Positions 1-9,095 are shown, numbered from the stretch's first letter. The stretch: DNA of 64,000 nt from Clostridium polyendosporum (GCF_018332455.1 NZ_BOPZ01000002.1:1-64000); one strand, 5' to 3'. Numbers and translations: made by a program. Notes: a model not told the origin generated them from the sequence alone.

Positions 1-67
1 CTTCTATAGATTTATATAAAATTTTATTCAAATTAATAGAAAAACCCTGTTTTAAAATTTATCCACA

Positions 68-119
68 AGTTTGCTAGAAAAACCCTCTGTTTTTTAAACA
101 GGGGGTTTTTCAGCAAACT
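68..119 (-). terminator. Long inverted repeat, probable terminator
   Basis: The outer arms AGTTTGCT and AGCAAACT enclose an inner hairpin in which a CCC-rich arm pairs with a GGG-rich arm. Runs of five A and five T flank the inner stem, so it could terminate transcripts from either side. On the minus strand it lies after terC. Confidence 0.7.
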
Positions 120-120
120 G

Positions 121-154
121 AAGCCATCAGGATAATTTTATCCTGATGGCTTTT
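121..154. terminator. Rho-independent terminator hairpin after terC
   Basis: The 15-bp arms at 121-135 and 138-152 are perfect complements around a two-base loop. TTTT follows on the plus strand. It lies 16 bases past the terC stop and may also end a plus-strand transcript entering from the left. Confidence 0.75.
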
Positions 155-167
155 ATGTATGAAAATT

Positions 168-998
168 TTAATTCTGAAACTCTGTTCGTTTATTGATAAT
201 TATGGAGCATAATACACTTATTGCAAGTATTGAAACGATAATAAAAATTGATGTTGCTACAGGTATATGATATTTAAATGAAATTCCAAGTTTTATACCA
301 GTAAATAGAAGTATTACGCCAACTCCGTATTTAACATATTCAAAGCTGCTATGAAGTTTTTCAAGAAGAAAATATAGATTTCTAAGACCTAATATTGCAA
401 AAATGTTAGATATATATATAATAAATGGGTCTGTTGTTATTGCAAAAATTGCTGGAATTGAATCTATTGCGAATATTACATCTGACCCCTCTATTAAAAA
501 TAATATTGCGAATAATGGTGTTGCATAGAGTACATTATGTATTCTTACAAAGAATTTTTCATTATGAAGTTCTTCGGTAACAGGTATAAATTTTTTCAGA
601 AGTTTAAGTAGTTTACTATCCTCAAAGGAGACATCTTCCTCTTTATTTGCCAATATTTTAATACCACTTAAAATAAGAAGTATTCCAAATACATATATTA
701 TCCATTTGAATTTATTTACAACAGCAACACCTAATAGGACAAATATTAGTCTTAAAAAAATTGCACCTATTATTCCATATTTTAAAACCCTTTTTTGATA
801 TTTAGGTTCAATTTTAAAGCTTGAAAAAATTAATAGAAATAGGAAGAGATTGTCTACACTAAGACTAAGCTCAATAATATATCCTCCAAGGAATTGTAAA
901 GCCTTTTCAGATCCCATGTAGTACCATATACCACCATTTACAATAATAGCCATAAAAACTATTAATAAGAATTTTGATAAAACTTTTTTAGTCGTCAT
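168..998 (-). CDS. terC: TerC family integral membrane metal transporter
   Basis: This 276-residue polytopic membrane protein of the TerC/YkoY/Alx family is probably a Mn2+ exporter. Visible features are about eight hydrophobic segments and the acidic membrane motifs SLSVDNLF (around residue 46) and EGSDVIFAIDSIPAI (around residue 169), which are typical of TerC and likely metal-binding. The ATG has an AAGGAGG site 8 bases upstream. The leader carries a yybP-ykoY-type riboswitch and terminator, the arrangement known for ykoY and alx, which supports Mn2+ induction. It appears monocistronic, ending at two hairpins. The metal is inferred from the family and leader; other TerC proteins are tied to tellurite resistance. 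Confidence 0.9.
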   Translation of the reverse strand: MTTKKVLSKFLLIVFMAIIVNGGIWYYMGSEKALQFLGGYIIELSLSVDNLFLFLLIFSSFKIEPKYQKRVLKYGIIGAIFLRLIFVLLGVAVVNKFKWIIYVFGILLILSGIKILANKEEDVSFEDSKLLKLLKKFIPVTEELHNEKFFVRIHNVLYATPLFAILFLIEGSDVIFAIDSIPAIFAITTDPFIIYISNIFAILGLRNLYFLLEKLHSSFEYVKYGVGVILLFTGIKLGISFKYHIPVATSIFIIVSILAISVLCSIIINKRTEFQN

Positions 999-1013
999 TT
1001 GCTAACCTCCTTA

Positions 1014-1067
1014 AGTAAAAAATAAACTCTAAAACTAGTATATGCATGCATATACTAGTTTCAGAGT
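1014..1067 (-). terminator. Riboswitch-controlled terminator upstream of terC
   Basis: A nearly perfect palindrome (arms 1026-1046 and 1047-1067) is followed on the minus strand by TTTATTTTTT. Its 5' arm contains CTCTGA, which can instead pair with the CAGAG at the start of the aptamer. This gives the two exclusive structures expected of a transcriptional riboswitch. Confidence 0.8.
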
Positions 1068-1147
1068 CTCACAATTTAAGAGCAAAACCGGGATTATCTC
1101 CGTGTTGTCGGTTTACCACTGAATTTCAGCCTGCTACTCCCTCTGAG
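1061..1147 (-). ncRNA. yybP-ykoY type Mn2+ riboswitch aptamer
   Basis: Read on the minus strand, the aptamer begins CAGAGGGAGTAGC, the hallmark GGGAGTAGC loop of the yybP-ykoY family. Short stems follow, then TTTTGCTCTT and a CTCTGA that closes the first helix. It sits between a minus-strand promoter and a terminator just ahead of terC. Members of the family bind Mn2+ and turn expression on. The second conserved loop is less canonical than the first, so a covariance-model match would settle the assignment. Confidence 0.75.
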
Positions 1148-1166
1148 TAAAATTTCTTAAAATCAT

Positions 1167-1194
1167 TCTATAATAGATAGATGATTCATGTCAA
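1167..1194 (-). promoter_or_regulatory. Promoter of the terC leader
   Basis: On the minus strand, TTGACA (1189-1194) is followed by a 16-base spacer and TATAGA (1167-1172). This is a sigma-A-type promoter about 20 bases ahead of the riboswitch. Confidence 0.7.
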
Positions 1195-1423
1195 GTTCGA
1201 ATGTGTACAGGGCTGCTATTAGATCATTCATAACACAACGACATATTAAGCTTGAAATGTATTAAGACAAAATTAAAGTTTAAATAATAATAAAAATATT
1301 TTTGGGGGGGAAAATAGCAATAAATGATATAAAAATATTTTTGCTTTGGTAATAAATATTAAGATAATATAGCAGTTGTAGGTTTGTAGTAATTTTAATC
1401 ATATATACGTGAGAGGAGATTAT

Positions 1424-1822
1424 ATGAAAAAGATACCAATTAGTGAATTACTAATATTCATTTTAATTGTTTCTCTTATTAGTTGTTTTGGTGAAACTAA
1501 AGGTAGAGTTAATAAAATAGATTTAGAGAAAGTTAATAATGCAGAGATAGTAAGAATTACTCCGAATGGTCGGAGTTCGGTAACAACTACCAAGAAAGAA
1601 TCATTAGAAAGTATAGTTAGATTTATTAATTCACTAGAGCTTAAATCTACTAAAAAAATAATAGATGAACCTAAAGCAGACCATAAGTATGAGATTATAA
1701 TGTTAGGTAAAGAAAGACATTATATAAATTTTTACGGAAAATTTATTAAGTATAATGGCACCTGGTATGAGATTAAAGAAAACATAGATGTTAAGTTGAA
1801 TTCCCTAATAAATTCTCTGTGA
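1424..1822 (+). CDS. Small predicted lipoprotein of unknown function
   Basis: I do not recognise a named function. The 132-residue product starts with a lysine-containing N-terminus, a hydrophobic stretch and the lipobox LISC (Cys at about residue 21), so it is probably exported and lipid-anchored outside the membrane. The rest is polar and lysine-rich, ending in a beta-type segment with YEI, YINFYGKFI and WYEI. This resembles small clostridial DUF5301-like lipoproteins, but I cannot confirm that. A GTG 15 bases upstream is open in frame, but GAGAGGAG lies just before the ATG at 1424, so that start is preferred. It stands alone, with no obvious operon partner. Confidence 0.65.
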   Translation: MKKIPISELLIFILIVSLISCFGETKGRVNKIDLEKVNNAEIVRITPNGRSSVTTTKKESLESIVRFINSLELKSTKKIIDEPKADHKYEIIMLGKERHYINFYGKFIKYNGTWYEIKENIDVKLNSLINSL

Positions 1823-2000
1823 TAAGATATGTAATTCAAATTATAAATTTTCATCTTTTTATTTTTTTTGTTTTCATATGTTAAGAAAATGGTTTATTTT
1901 ATAAGAAGTTTTTAAATAATAATAATAGTATATTGTATTTGTTTAATTAACGTTCTAAAGAATAATTGCATAGATAGGGAGTGGTATTATCAAACATAAG

Positions 2001-3227
2001 ATGAGCAGTAATAAGATGAGCAATAAAATGAAATTTAAAATTCCTAATAAAGTTATCACACCTTTTAGAGATTTTTTTAAACACGAAGCCGCTAGTGGTA
2101 TAATACTATTAATTTGTGCCATTGTTGCAATTGGTATTGCAAATTCTAGATTTGCTTTAGCCTACGACAAAATACTCCACCACTATATAACTATTGGATA
2201 TGGAAGATTATCACTATCAATGTCAGTTCTTCATTGGATTAATGATGGATTAATGGGTATATTTTTCTTTGTTATTGGTATGGAGATAAAGCGAGAACTA
2301 CTAGTTGGCGAGCTAAAATCTATAAAAAAAACTATACTACCTGTTGCTGCTGCTTTGGGTGGAATGGTTGTCCCGGCTATGATTTATATACTATTCAATT
2401 ACAAAGAACCAACTATTACTGGCTGGGGTATTCCTATGGCTACTGATATTGCATTTGCTTTAGCAGTACTTTCTTTGGTAGGCAGTAAAAAAGCACCCAA
2501 AGGGATTGTGGTTTTCCTTACAGCTCTAGCGATAGTTGATGACTTAGGAGCTATTCTTGTAATTGCTATATTTTATACTAATCAAATTTTTTTCAGTGCC
2601 ATTTTTATAGCAGTAATAGCTCTAATAATTCTTATACTAGGAAATAGATTTAAAATCAATTATATTCTTTTTTACGCTGTTTTAGGGATTATACTATGGA
2701 TTAGTGTTTTGAAGTCAGGTATACATGCAACTATTGCCGGAGTATTGCTGGGAATGACAATACCTGCTTCCAAAGATAATGAAACATTTAAAGATTCAAT
2801 GTTATATAAGCTTGAACATGCTTTAACACCATGGTCTGCTTTTGTTATTATGCCAATATTTGCTCTAGCAAATTCAGGAGTAACTATTGATTTTAAGAAC
2901 TTTTTAACATTAATAGTAAGTCCTATTAATCTAGGAATTCTTTTAGGGCTTTTTTTAGGAAAGCAGATAGGGATATTTGGAGCATCATATTTATTGATAA
3001 GATTTAAAATTGCTAAACTTTCTTCTCGAGTGACAATAAAGCACATATATGCCGCAAGTTTGCTTGGTGGAATTGGATTCACAATGTCATTGTTTATTTC
3101 ATCATTATCCTTTTCAGACAACACTTTTATATCTATAGCAAAAGTCAGTATAATATCTGCCTCAATCCTATCAGCAGTGTTAGGCAGTTTAATTTTTAAA
3201 TCTATAAAACCGCAAACACAAAAATAG
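2001..3227 (+). CDS. nhaA: NhaA family Na+/H+ antiporter
   Basis: This 408-residue antiporter exports Na+ in exchange for H+ and so serves pH and sodium homeostasis. The protein has about 12 membrane segments. It shows the NhaA signatures FFFVIGMEIKREL (near residue 88) and ATDIAFALAVL, and the paired aspartates in AIVDDLGA that form the ion-binding site. The length is close to the usual 390, with a lysine-rich N-terminal extension. The start is uncertain: AGGGAG at 1977-1982 is about 18 bases before the ATG at 2001, too far for a normal site. Translation may begin at an in-frame ATT or ATC nearer the site, or at one of the following in-frame ATGs. It appears to be a single gene. Confidence 0.93.
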   Translation: MSSNKMSNKMKFKIPNKVITPFRDFFKHEAASGIILLICAIVAIGIANSRFALAYDKILHHYITIGYGRLSLSMSVLHWINDGLMGIFFFVIGMEIKRELLVGELKSIKKTILPVAAALGGMVVPAMIYILFNYKEPTITGWGIPMATDIAFALAVLSLVGSKKAPKGIVVFLTALAIVDDLGAILVIAIFYTNQIFFSAIFIAVIALIILILGNRFKINYILFYAVLGIILWISVLKSGIHATIAGVLLGMTIPASKDNETFKDSMLYKLEHALTPWSAFVIMPIFALANSGVTIDFKNFLTLIVSPINLGILLGLFLGKQIGIFGASYLLIRFKIAKLSSRVTIKHIYAASLLGGIGFTMSLFISSLSFSDNTFISIAKVSIISASILSAVLGSLIFKSIKPQTQK

Positions 3228-3573
3228 AAAAGTTTAGTAGTTCTATAGTTGATTTTCTATATGTAAACATAATATGAATTAATGTAGAAATTTTAAGAGA
3301 AAGGTACTAGAGCTAATCAATGTAATAATTACTACATAAATGTATGCTTATCCTGTGAAGATTATATATCTAAATAAAAATATCAATCTAAAGGACTCTA
3401 GACTCCATTCATATTATTAAAGTATAAAATGTTTGTTTTATTACGTATATATTTATGATATATTAATTATGGTAATAAGCTTTATAATAATTAAATTATG
3501 ATAAACTTAATGCTAATTTAACATACAAAGAATAATATTATCTTTTTTGTAATTATAAATTGTGGAGGATAAA
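3228..3573. other. Gene-free AT-rich spacer
   Basis: I see no coding region and no convincing terminator after nhaA here. The right part presumably holds the promoter for the BusR-like gene, but no strong -35/-10 pair stands out. Confidence 0.5.
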
Positions 3574-4194
3574 ATGGAGCACAGGGTACAGATACCAACC
3601 TATGAGAGAATAGCTATTGATATTGCTAATAGAATATATGATGGTAAATTTAAGGTTGGAGAGAAAATACATGGAAGATCAACTTTAGCAAGTGAATACA
3701 ATGTATCTCCAGAAACTGTAAGAAGATCAATAAAGATATTAGAAGATGTAGAGATTGTTCAATCAACTAAGGGCAGTGGAATAGTGGTTTTATCTAGGGA
3801 AAACGCCTTTAAATATATAAATAGATTTTCTAACTTGGAAAGCATAAAGGATTTAGAGAAGCAGATGGAATCTCTTATTAAAGAAAAGAATAGAATTGAT
3901 GAAACGTTAGTAGATACTTTAAGGAAAGTTATAGATTATTCGGGAAGGCTAAGAAATATAAATCCATTAGCACCAATTGAGGTAGAAATACCACCTTTTT
4001 GTAGTCATATTGGAAAAACAGTATCTGAAGTTAAGTTTTGGCAGAACACAGGGGGAACCGTTATTGGTATAAAGAGAAATAGAGAACTTATAATCTCTCC
4101 AGGACCTTATGTACTTATTTTAGAAGGAGATGTGTTTCTTATAATTGGTGATGATAAGACATATGATAGAGTTATTAGTTTTTTAAATGATTAA
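3574..4194 (+). CDS. busR: BusR-like GntR/RCK_C transcriptional regulator
   Basis: The 206-residue protein has an N-terminal GntR-type winged helix (residues 1-75, with SPETVRRSIKIL as recognition region). A coiled-coil linker (about 85-120) follows, then a C-terminal TrkA_C/RCK_C domain (about 125-206). This architecture is that of BusR, the c-di-AMP-activated repressor of glycine betaine uptake in lactococci and streptococci. The gene is convergent with, and immediately next to, an OpuC-type quaternary-amine transporter, which supports regulation of osmolyte import. GGAGG lies 5 bases before the ATG at 3574; an in-frame GTG at 3562 overlaps that site and is less likely. The c-di-AMP response is inferred from the family. 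Confidence 0.82.
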   Translation: MEHRVQIPTYERIAIDIANRIYDGKFKVGEKIHGRSTLASEYNVSPETVRRSIKILEDVEIVQSTKGSGIVVLSRENAFKYINRFSNLESIKDLEKQMESLIKEKNRIDETLVDTLRKVIDYSGRLRNINPLAPIEVEIPPFCSHIGKTVSEVKFWQNTGGTVIGIKRNRELIISPGPYVLILEGDVFLIIGDDKTYDRVISFLND

Positions 4195-4222
4195 AAGAAG
4201 AGAGAAATCTCTTCTTTTAATC
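4193..4222. terminator. Shared terminator between busR and opuC
   Basis: AAAAGAAGAGAG pairs with CTCTTCTTTT across a short loop between the two convergent genes. T or A runs lie on both sides, so it can work in both directions. It overlaps the busR stop. Confidence 0.7.
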
Positions 4223-4975
4223 TAATAATCCTTCTTTCTTCAGGAAATCCTTTGAAACTTCAGCTGGAGATTCCTTAAGGCTATCAACTCTGTAGTTTAG
4301 CTCTCTCATTTTTTCATCTGTAAGCTTATCTGCAAGTGTATTTATTACATCTTCTAGTTCAGGATGTTTTTTCAATGTATCCTCTCTTATAAGAGGTACA
4401 GCATAATATGGTGGAAAGAAACTTTTATCATCCTTTAAGACTTTAAGATTGAATGCTTTTAATAATCCATCAGTAGAAAAAGCATCAATGACATCGCTTT
4501 TATTGTTGTTTAAGGCTGTGTATCTTAATCCACCATCAACAGCATTTACTTCCTTAAAGTTCATATTATATGTTTTAGAAAGTCCTATTAATCCATCAGG
4601 TCTATTAGGAAACTCTATTGTTGGTCCTAAAGTTAATTCATTGCTTATCTTTGCAAGATCGGAGATGGTGTTTAGATTGTACTTATTAGCAGTGTCTTGT
4701 CTTACTGCTAGAGCATAAGTGTTATTAAATCCAAGTGGCTTGAGCCATTTTAAACTGTAATTTTCATTAAATTCTTTTTGTACTATATCATAAACTTTAT
4801 CAGGATCATTAACAGCATCTTTTTTTAATATATTAACTAATCCAGTACCAGTATATTCAACATACATATCTAACTCCCCAGAATTCAGAGCACTGAAAGC
4901 AACCTGAGTTCCGCCAAGATTTAGCTTTCTTTCAACTTTGATATCAGTTTTATTCTCAATAAGATCTGCTAACAT
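4217..4975 (-). CDS. OpuC substrate-binding domain, cut off by an in-frame stop
   Basis: This is the binding-protein half of a quaternary-amine (glycine betaine/choline) transporter. Family features include ERKLNLGGTQVAFSALNSGELDMYVEYTG split over two lobes, and EFPNRPDGLIGL. The preceding permease frame ends GSKNFSE, then a TAA, then LILGN running in frame into this ATG. The normal family sequence reads through with a glutamine (CAA) at that place. The segment therefore has no signal peptide of its own and would be cytoplasmic if translated separately from 4975. It is probably a recent nonsense mutation of a 518-codon fusion gene. Readthrough or a sequencing error are alternatives. Confidence 0.85.
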   Translation of the reverse strand: MLADLIENKTDIKVERKLNLGGTQVAFSALNSGELDMYVEYTGTGLVNILKKDAVNDPDKVYDIVQKEFNENYSLKWLKPLGFNNTYALAVRQDTANKYNLNTISDLAKISNELTLGPTIEFPNRPDGLIGLSKTYNMNFKEVNAVDGGLRYTALNNNKSDVIDAFSTDGLLKAFNLKVLKDDKSFFPPYYAVPLIREDTLKKHPELEDVINTLADKLTDEKMRELNYRVDSLKESPAEVSKDFLKKEGLLD

Positions 4976-4990
4976 ATTCCCTAAAATTAG

Positions 4991-5773
4991 TTATTCACTG
5001 AAGTTTTTTGATCCAATAACTATCTTATCATCTCTATTAACTAGAGCATGAATGGATGTTGTACCTATTATTAACAACGCTAAAACTGCTGTTGAAACAA
5101 TTATTCTTTTAGATTTTTTGTTTAACGTTTTAGACTCTTTTCTTCTATTTGTATAAGATAGTATCTTCTCAAGTTTGCCTACAATTGAATCTATTAATAA
5201 AGCTAATATACATGCAGGTATGGCACCAGCTAAAATCATATTATTGTCAACAGTTTGAACTCCTGAGAATACTAGATATCCTAGACCACCTGCTCCTATA
5301 AATGCAGCAATTGTCATTAATCCTACAGCGGTTACTGCAGAAATTCTAATTCCAGCCATTATTACTGGAAGTGCTAAAGGTAATTGCACCTTTCTTAAAA
5401 CTTGGCTTTTAGTAAGACCTATACCTCTTGCAGCTTCTAAAATATCATTATCAATATTAGTTAAGCCTGTATAAGTATTCTTAATTATTGGCAGAAGAGA
5501 ATATAATACAACCATTATAACAGCAGGTTTACTTCCTATCCCTACAATAGGTATTAAAAATCCAAGTAAAGCTAAGCTTGGTATTGCTTGAACTAAATTA
5601 GCAAAACTGATTATTGGTTTTGAAAGTCTTTTTACTCTTGTAATAGCTATTCCCAAAGGGATTCCAATTACTACTGCTATAATAACTGCAACTATGCTCA
5701 AGTATAGATGCTGTGTCAATAGATTGAGGATTTGGTCATTTCTATTAATAATAAAGTTTAAAAATTCTTTCAT
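4991..5773 (-). CDS. OpuC permease part of a permease/binding-protein fusion
   Basis: The 260 residues hold the ABC permease of a betaine/choline importer. There are about five membrane segments (residues 20-205) with the EAA-type loop EAARGIGLTKSQVLRKVQLPLALPVI. A further transmembrane anchor (about residues 225-245) then leads outside to the binding domain. The reading frame stops with TAA after KIVIGSKNFSE. Removing that one codon restores a 518-codon permease-binding protein fusion of normal length. The ATG overlaps the stop of the ATPase gene (TAATG), indicating translational coupling. Without the binding domain the transporter is expected not to work. Confidence 0.88.
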   Translation of the reverse strand: MKEFLNFIINRNDQILNLLTQHLYLSIVAVIIAVVIGIPLGIAITRVKRLSKPIISFANLVQAIPSLALLGFLIPIVGIGSKPAVIMVVLYSLLPIIKNTYTGLTNIDNDILEAARGIGLTKSQVLRKVQLPLALPVIMAGIRISAVTAVGLMTIAAFIGAGGLGYLVFSGVQTVDNNMILAGAIPACILALLIDSIVGKLEKILSYTNRRKESKTLNKKSKRIIVSTAVLALLIIGTTSIHALVNRDDKIVIGSKNFSE

Positions 5774-6897
5774 TAGAAGTTCACCTCCAAGTCAATTAAT
5801 TGGCTGCTTAACACTGAGAGAATACTGCTTCTAGTAATCAACCCAGATAATTGGTTGCTTTTGTTTACTACAGGTACATATCCAATATTATTTCCGTTCA
5901 TAGTCTTTAGCACAGATAGTAGGTTGTAATCCTCATCAACCGTTACTAAATTATGCTCCATTATATCTTCTATGATGAAATTTCTATCGGTTAATTTTAT
6001 TGATTTCAAGGTAACTAACCCTAAAAGAGTATTAGATTTATCTGTTATCATCAAACTATCAACCTTATGGTCTTTCATTATTTCTATTGCTTGTAGCACA
6101 TTTCTCTTAGGTGTTATCATTACAGGGTCTTGAATCATGATATCTTTTGCTTTTAAGAATTCAGGGTTATTCCAAATTCTTTTTTTACCAATGAAGTTTT
6201 CAACAAAATCACCAGCAGGATTCTTTAATATTTTTTCAGGTGTATCAAATTGAAGTATATTACCATCTTTTAATAAACAGATTTTATCTCCAAGCTTAAT
6301 AGCTTCATCCATGTCGTGTGTTACGAAAACAATAGTCTTATTTAGCTCTTTCTGCATTTGGAACAATTCTTCCTGTAGGCTATTTCTTGTAACAGGATCT
6401 AGAGCACTAAAGGGTTCATCCATTAAAATTATATCTGAATTTGTTGCAAAAGCTCTCGCAACACCAATTCTCTGTTGCTGCCCTCCACTTAGTTCCGTAG
6501 GTAATCTATGCATATATTCCTTAGAATCTAATCCAACAAGGTTTAGCAAATCCTCCGTTCTTTTTGATATTTCATTAGGATTTTCTTCTTTAAGTTTTGG
6601 AATAAGCTCTATATTTTCTTTTACTGACATATGAGGGAATAGCCCAGTATGCTGAATAACATACCCAATATTCCTTCTGAGTTCTATAGTATTAACCGTT
6701 GAAATATCTGTTCCGTTAACGAAGATTTTACCGGAGTTTGGTTGCACAAGTTTATTTATCATTTTAAGTAATGTTGTTTTACCACAACCACTTGGGCCAA
6801 TGAAAACTATAAATTCTCCTTTATTAATATTAAGTGAGAAGTCATTGATTATTGTTTTACTTTGGTACTTTTTTTGAATATTTTTAAATTGTATCAT
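5773..6897 (-). CDS. opuCA: OpuCA-type ATPase with two CBS domains
   Basis: This is the ATP-binding subunit of a glycine betaine/carnitine/choline ABC importer. It has Walker A GPSGCGKTT (about residue 33), signature LSGGQQQR, Walker B IILMDEPFSALDP and switch histidine FVTHDMDEA. A tandem CBS pair follows at about residues 250-370. CBS domains of OpuCA proteins sense ionic strength or bind c-di-AMP in Listeria and relatives. That is relevant because a BusR-like gene lies at the other end of the operon. It is first in the operon, followed with one-base overlap by the permease. Length (374) is normal. Whether it still has a functional partner is in doubt because of the downstream stop codon. 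Confidence 0.92.
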   Translation of the reverse strand: MIQFKNIQKKYQSKTIINDFSLNINKGEFIVFIGPSGCGKTTLLKMINKLVQPNSGKIFVNGTDISTVNTIELRRNIGYVIQHTGLFPHMSVKENIELIPKLKEENPNEISKRTEDLLNLVGLDSKEYMHRLPTELSGGQQQRIGVARAFATNSDIILMDEPFSALDPVTRNSLQEELFQMQKELNKTIVFVTHDMDEAIKLGDKICLLKDGNILQFDTPEKILKNPAGDFVENFIGKKRIWNNPEFLKAKDIMIQDPVMITPKRNVLQAIEIMKDHKVDSLMITDKSNTLLGLVTLKSIKLTDRNFIIEDIMEHNLVTVDEDYNLLSVLKTMNGNNIGYVPVVNKSNQLSGLITRSSILSVLSSQLIDLEVNF

Positions 6898-6931
6898 TCT
6901 AAAACCCCCTTAAATACAACTTGTGTTAAAA

Positions 6932-6970
6932 AACAACTTGATTATAACAATAAAGTTGTTACTTCGTCAA
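6932..6970 (-). promoter_or_regulatory. opuC promoter with inverted repeat around the -10
   Basis: On the minus strand TTGACG, an 18-base spacer and TATAAT lie about 45 bases before opuCA. The arms AACAACTT (6932-6939) and AAGTTGTT (6953-6960) flank the -10, and another ACAACTTG is at 6916-6923. This placement suits a repressor site, with the BusR-like protein the obvious candidate. Confidence 0.6.
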
Positions 6971-7263
6971 ATTAATGGGTTAGGTGTATATAAGCTAGAA
7001 ATAAATGGACACTACGATGGTTTTAGCATGATTTCTTCATATACTTAAAAAGTAAATAAACTGTAAGTTATACAGTAAAAAGAGGGTGTTGTAGTTTAGC
7101 ATCTAACTTATTATTTTATTAATAAATTTAATGAGAAATATTTTTTTGTATGAAAAAATACTTGCTACAAAACATAGCTAAAATGTATAATTCTATTTGT
7201 TATAGCGGAACCGACTTCCATAAGGTGGAAGTAATTTAAAATTTAATAGAAAGAGGTGTTGTT
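6971..7263 (+). other. Leader region of sulP, no gene
   Basis: No open reading frame is credible here. A small stem ACTTCCA/TGGAAGT lies at 7214-7232, 20 bases before the sulP ribosome site. The 18-mer AAAGTAAATAAACTGTAA at 7049-7066 recurs exactly at 31709-31726. Confidence 0.5.
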
Positions 7264-8739
7264 TTGAAACAAAGATTAAAACAAGAATGGTTTGCGAATA
7301 TTCGTGGAGATGTATTATCAGGTATTGTAGTTGCATTAGCACTTATTCCAGAAGCTATCGGTTTTTCTATTATTGCAGGAGTTGATCCAATGATTGGATT
7401 GTATGCTTCCTTCTGTATGGCTATTATCATTGCTTTTGTAGGGGGACGCCCAGGAATGATTTCAGCAGCAACTGGGGCAATGGCACTTGTATTAACAGGT
7501 TTGGTTAAAGAACATGGTATACAGTATATGTTTGCAGCAACTATATTAACTGGAATTATCCAAGTTTTGTTATCAATCTTGAAGGTAGGGAACTTAGTAA
7601 AGTTTATTCCACGTTCTGTTATGATTGGTTTTGTTAACTCTTTGGCTATCTTAATTTTCATGGCACAATTACCTGCTTTTTCTGGTGAATCATGGCCAAT
7701 GTATGCAATGGTAATTGGTGGACTAGCAATCATTTATCTTTTCCCACGTATTACTAAAGCTATTCCATCACCGTTGGTAGCTATTATTGTAATAAGTTCT
7801 ATTGCTATTTTTACAGGAAGTGATGTAAAAACAGTAGGAGATATGGGACATATTTCAAGTACTCTTCCAAACTTTTTAATTCCTAATGTTCCATTTAATT
7901 TAGAAACATTACTTATTATATTGCCATATTCTGTTTCACTTGCGTTTGTAGGATTAATTGAGTCTTTACTAACAGCTCAAATTGTAGATGACATTACTGA
8001 AACAAACAGCAGTAAAAATGTTGAATGTTGTGGACAAGGTATAGGTAATATTCTAGTAGGATTTTTTGGTGGCATGGCTTCATGTGCAATGATCGGACAA
8101 TCAGTTATTAATGTTAAATCAGGTGGAAGGGGCCGTCTTTCTACTTTTACCGCCGGATCATTTTTAATTGTGTTAATTATTACGTTAGACAAATTAGTAG
8201 TTAAAATTCCACTAGCAGCTTTAGTTGCCGTAATGATTATGGTATCAATAGGTACTTTTGATTGGCAATCATTAAGAAAGTTACATAAATCACCAAAGTC
8301 TGATTCACTTGTTATGCTAATAACGGTTGCTGTTGTTATTGCTACACATAACCTTGCAGTTGGAGTTTTATTAGGAGTAGTTCTAAGTGCACTATTCTTT
8401 GCATCTAAAATTTCTAAAGTAAAAGTAACTTCTGTAGTAAATGAAGCAAATAAAAAGAAAACTTATAAAGTAGAAGGTCAATTGTTTTTTGCTTCAGTAA
8501 CGGATTTTATCCATGCATTTAATTTTAATGACGAAGTAGAATTAATAGAAGTTGATTTATCAAAAACTCATATTTGGGATGAGTCAGGTGTGGGGGCTAT
8601 TGATAAAGTTGTCATTAAATATCATCAAAATGGAATAAAAACAAATTTAATTGGTCTAAATGAAGCTAGTACAACTCTAATTGATAGAGTTGCAGTTTTC
8701 AATAAACCAGGTGGTCTGCAACAACAAAGTGGCCATTAA
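7264..8739 (+). CDS. SulP family anion transporter with STAS domain
   Basis: The 491-residue member of the SLC26/SulP family probably imports sulfate, bicarbonate or another inorganic anion. About ten to twelve membrane segments occupy residues 15-390. They include the family features [17 protein letters not shown] near the N-terminus and the [16 protein letters not shown] stretch. A C-terminal STAS domain (about 400-490) contains [20 protein letters not shown]. Translation starts at TTG 7264 behind AGAGGTG. The substrate cannot be told from sequence. It is a single gene with a strong terminator. Confidence 0.9.
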   Translation: MKQRLKQEWFANIRGDVLSGIVVALALIPEAIGFSIIAGVDPMIGLYASFCMAIIIAFVGGRPGMISAATGAMALVLTGLVKEHGIQYMFAATILTGIIQVLLSILKVGNLVKFIPRSVMIGFVNSLAILIFMAQLPAFSGESWPMYAMVIGGLAIIYLFPRITKAIPSPLVAIIVISSIAIFTGSDVKTVGDMGHISSTLPNFLIPNVPFNLETLLIILPYSVSLAFVGLIESLLTAQIVDDITETNSSKNVECCGQGIGNILVGFFGGMASCAMIGQSVINVKSGGRGRLSTFTAGSFLIVLIITLDKLVVKIPLAALVAVMIMVSIGTFDWQSLRKLHKSPKSDSLVMLITVAVVIATHNLAVGVLLGVVLSALFFASKISKVKVTSVVNEANKKKTYKVEGQLFFASVTDFIHAFNFNDEVELIEVDLSKTHIWDESGVGAIDKVVIKYHQNGIKTNLIGLNEASTTLIDRVAVFNKPGGLQQQSGH

Positions 8740-8803
8740 AGAAAATTCATTAAAAAAATATTTTACAATGAAAGTTTTATAATCTAACTTTTATAAAATA
8801 TGA

Positions 8804-8846
8804 AAATCGCTACGAATTTTTAATAAAATTCGTAGCGATTTCTTTT
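8804..8846 (+). terminator. sulP terminator
   Basis: Perfect 17-bp arms (8804-8820 and 8825-8841) with a four-base loop are followed by CTTTTT. Confidence 0.9.
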
Positions 8847-8850
8847 TCTA

Positions 8851-8912
8851 CCATTTTACAAAGTGAAATCTGCCTAAAATCTAACAGGCTCGATGCCTAT
8901 TAAATTTTATTA
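8851..8912 (+). repeat. Dispersed two-hairpin repeat, copy 1
   Basis: This copy reads CCATTTTACAAAGTGAAATC, then CTGCCT, then a hairpin with the core AGGCTCGATGCCT at its tip (stem 8876-8908). The same layout recurs at least seven more times in the window, always intergenic and on the plus strand. Confidence 0.75.
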
Positions 8913-9095
8913 GTAAAACAAACTGTAGCTGTAGTTTATTAACTATATAGGAGGAGATAATTATCTTTCTGACTATAATTTCTTAATTACGTAAATATAT
9001 AATATAGTACTAAAGAATAAACATAAAAAGTTCAATTTAACAAAATATTTGCAATGTACAACAGTTTTATATTACAATTATGTTGAGGTGATAAA

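Noticed and set aside
2672-3124. 150-codon minus-strand open frame inside nhaA
   Set aside because: It is the complement of a conserved transporter gene, has no ribosome site and gives no family-like protein. The same applies to other long antisense frames over sulP, the arsP gene, gntP and the GGGtGRT gene.
7264-8739. Horizontal transfer of sulP from a Bacillus-like source
   Set aside because: Its codon use seemed slightly different by eye, but I cannot quantify it, and no mobile-element signs flank the gene.
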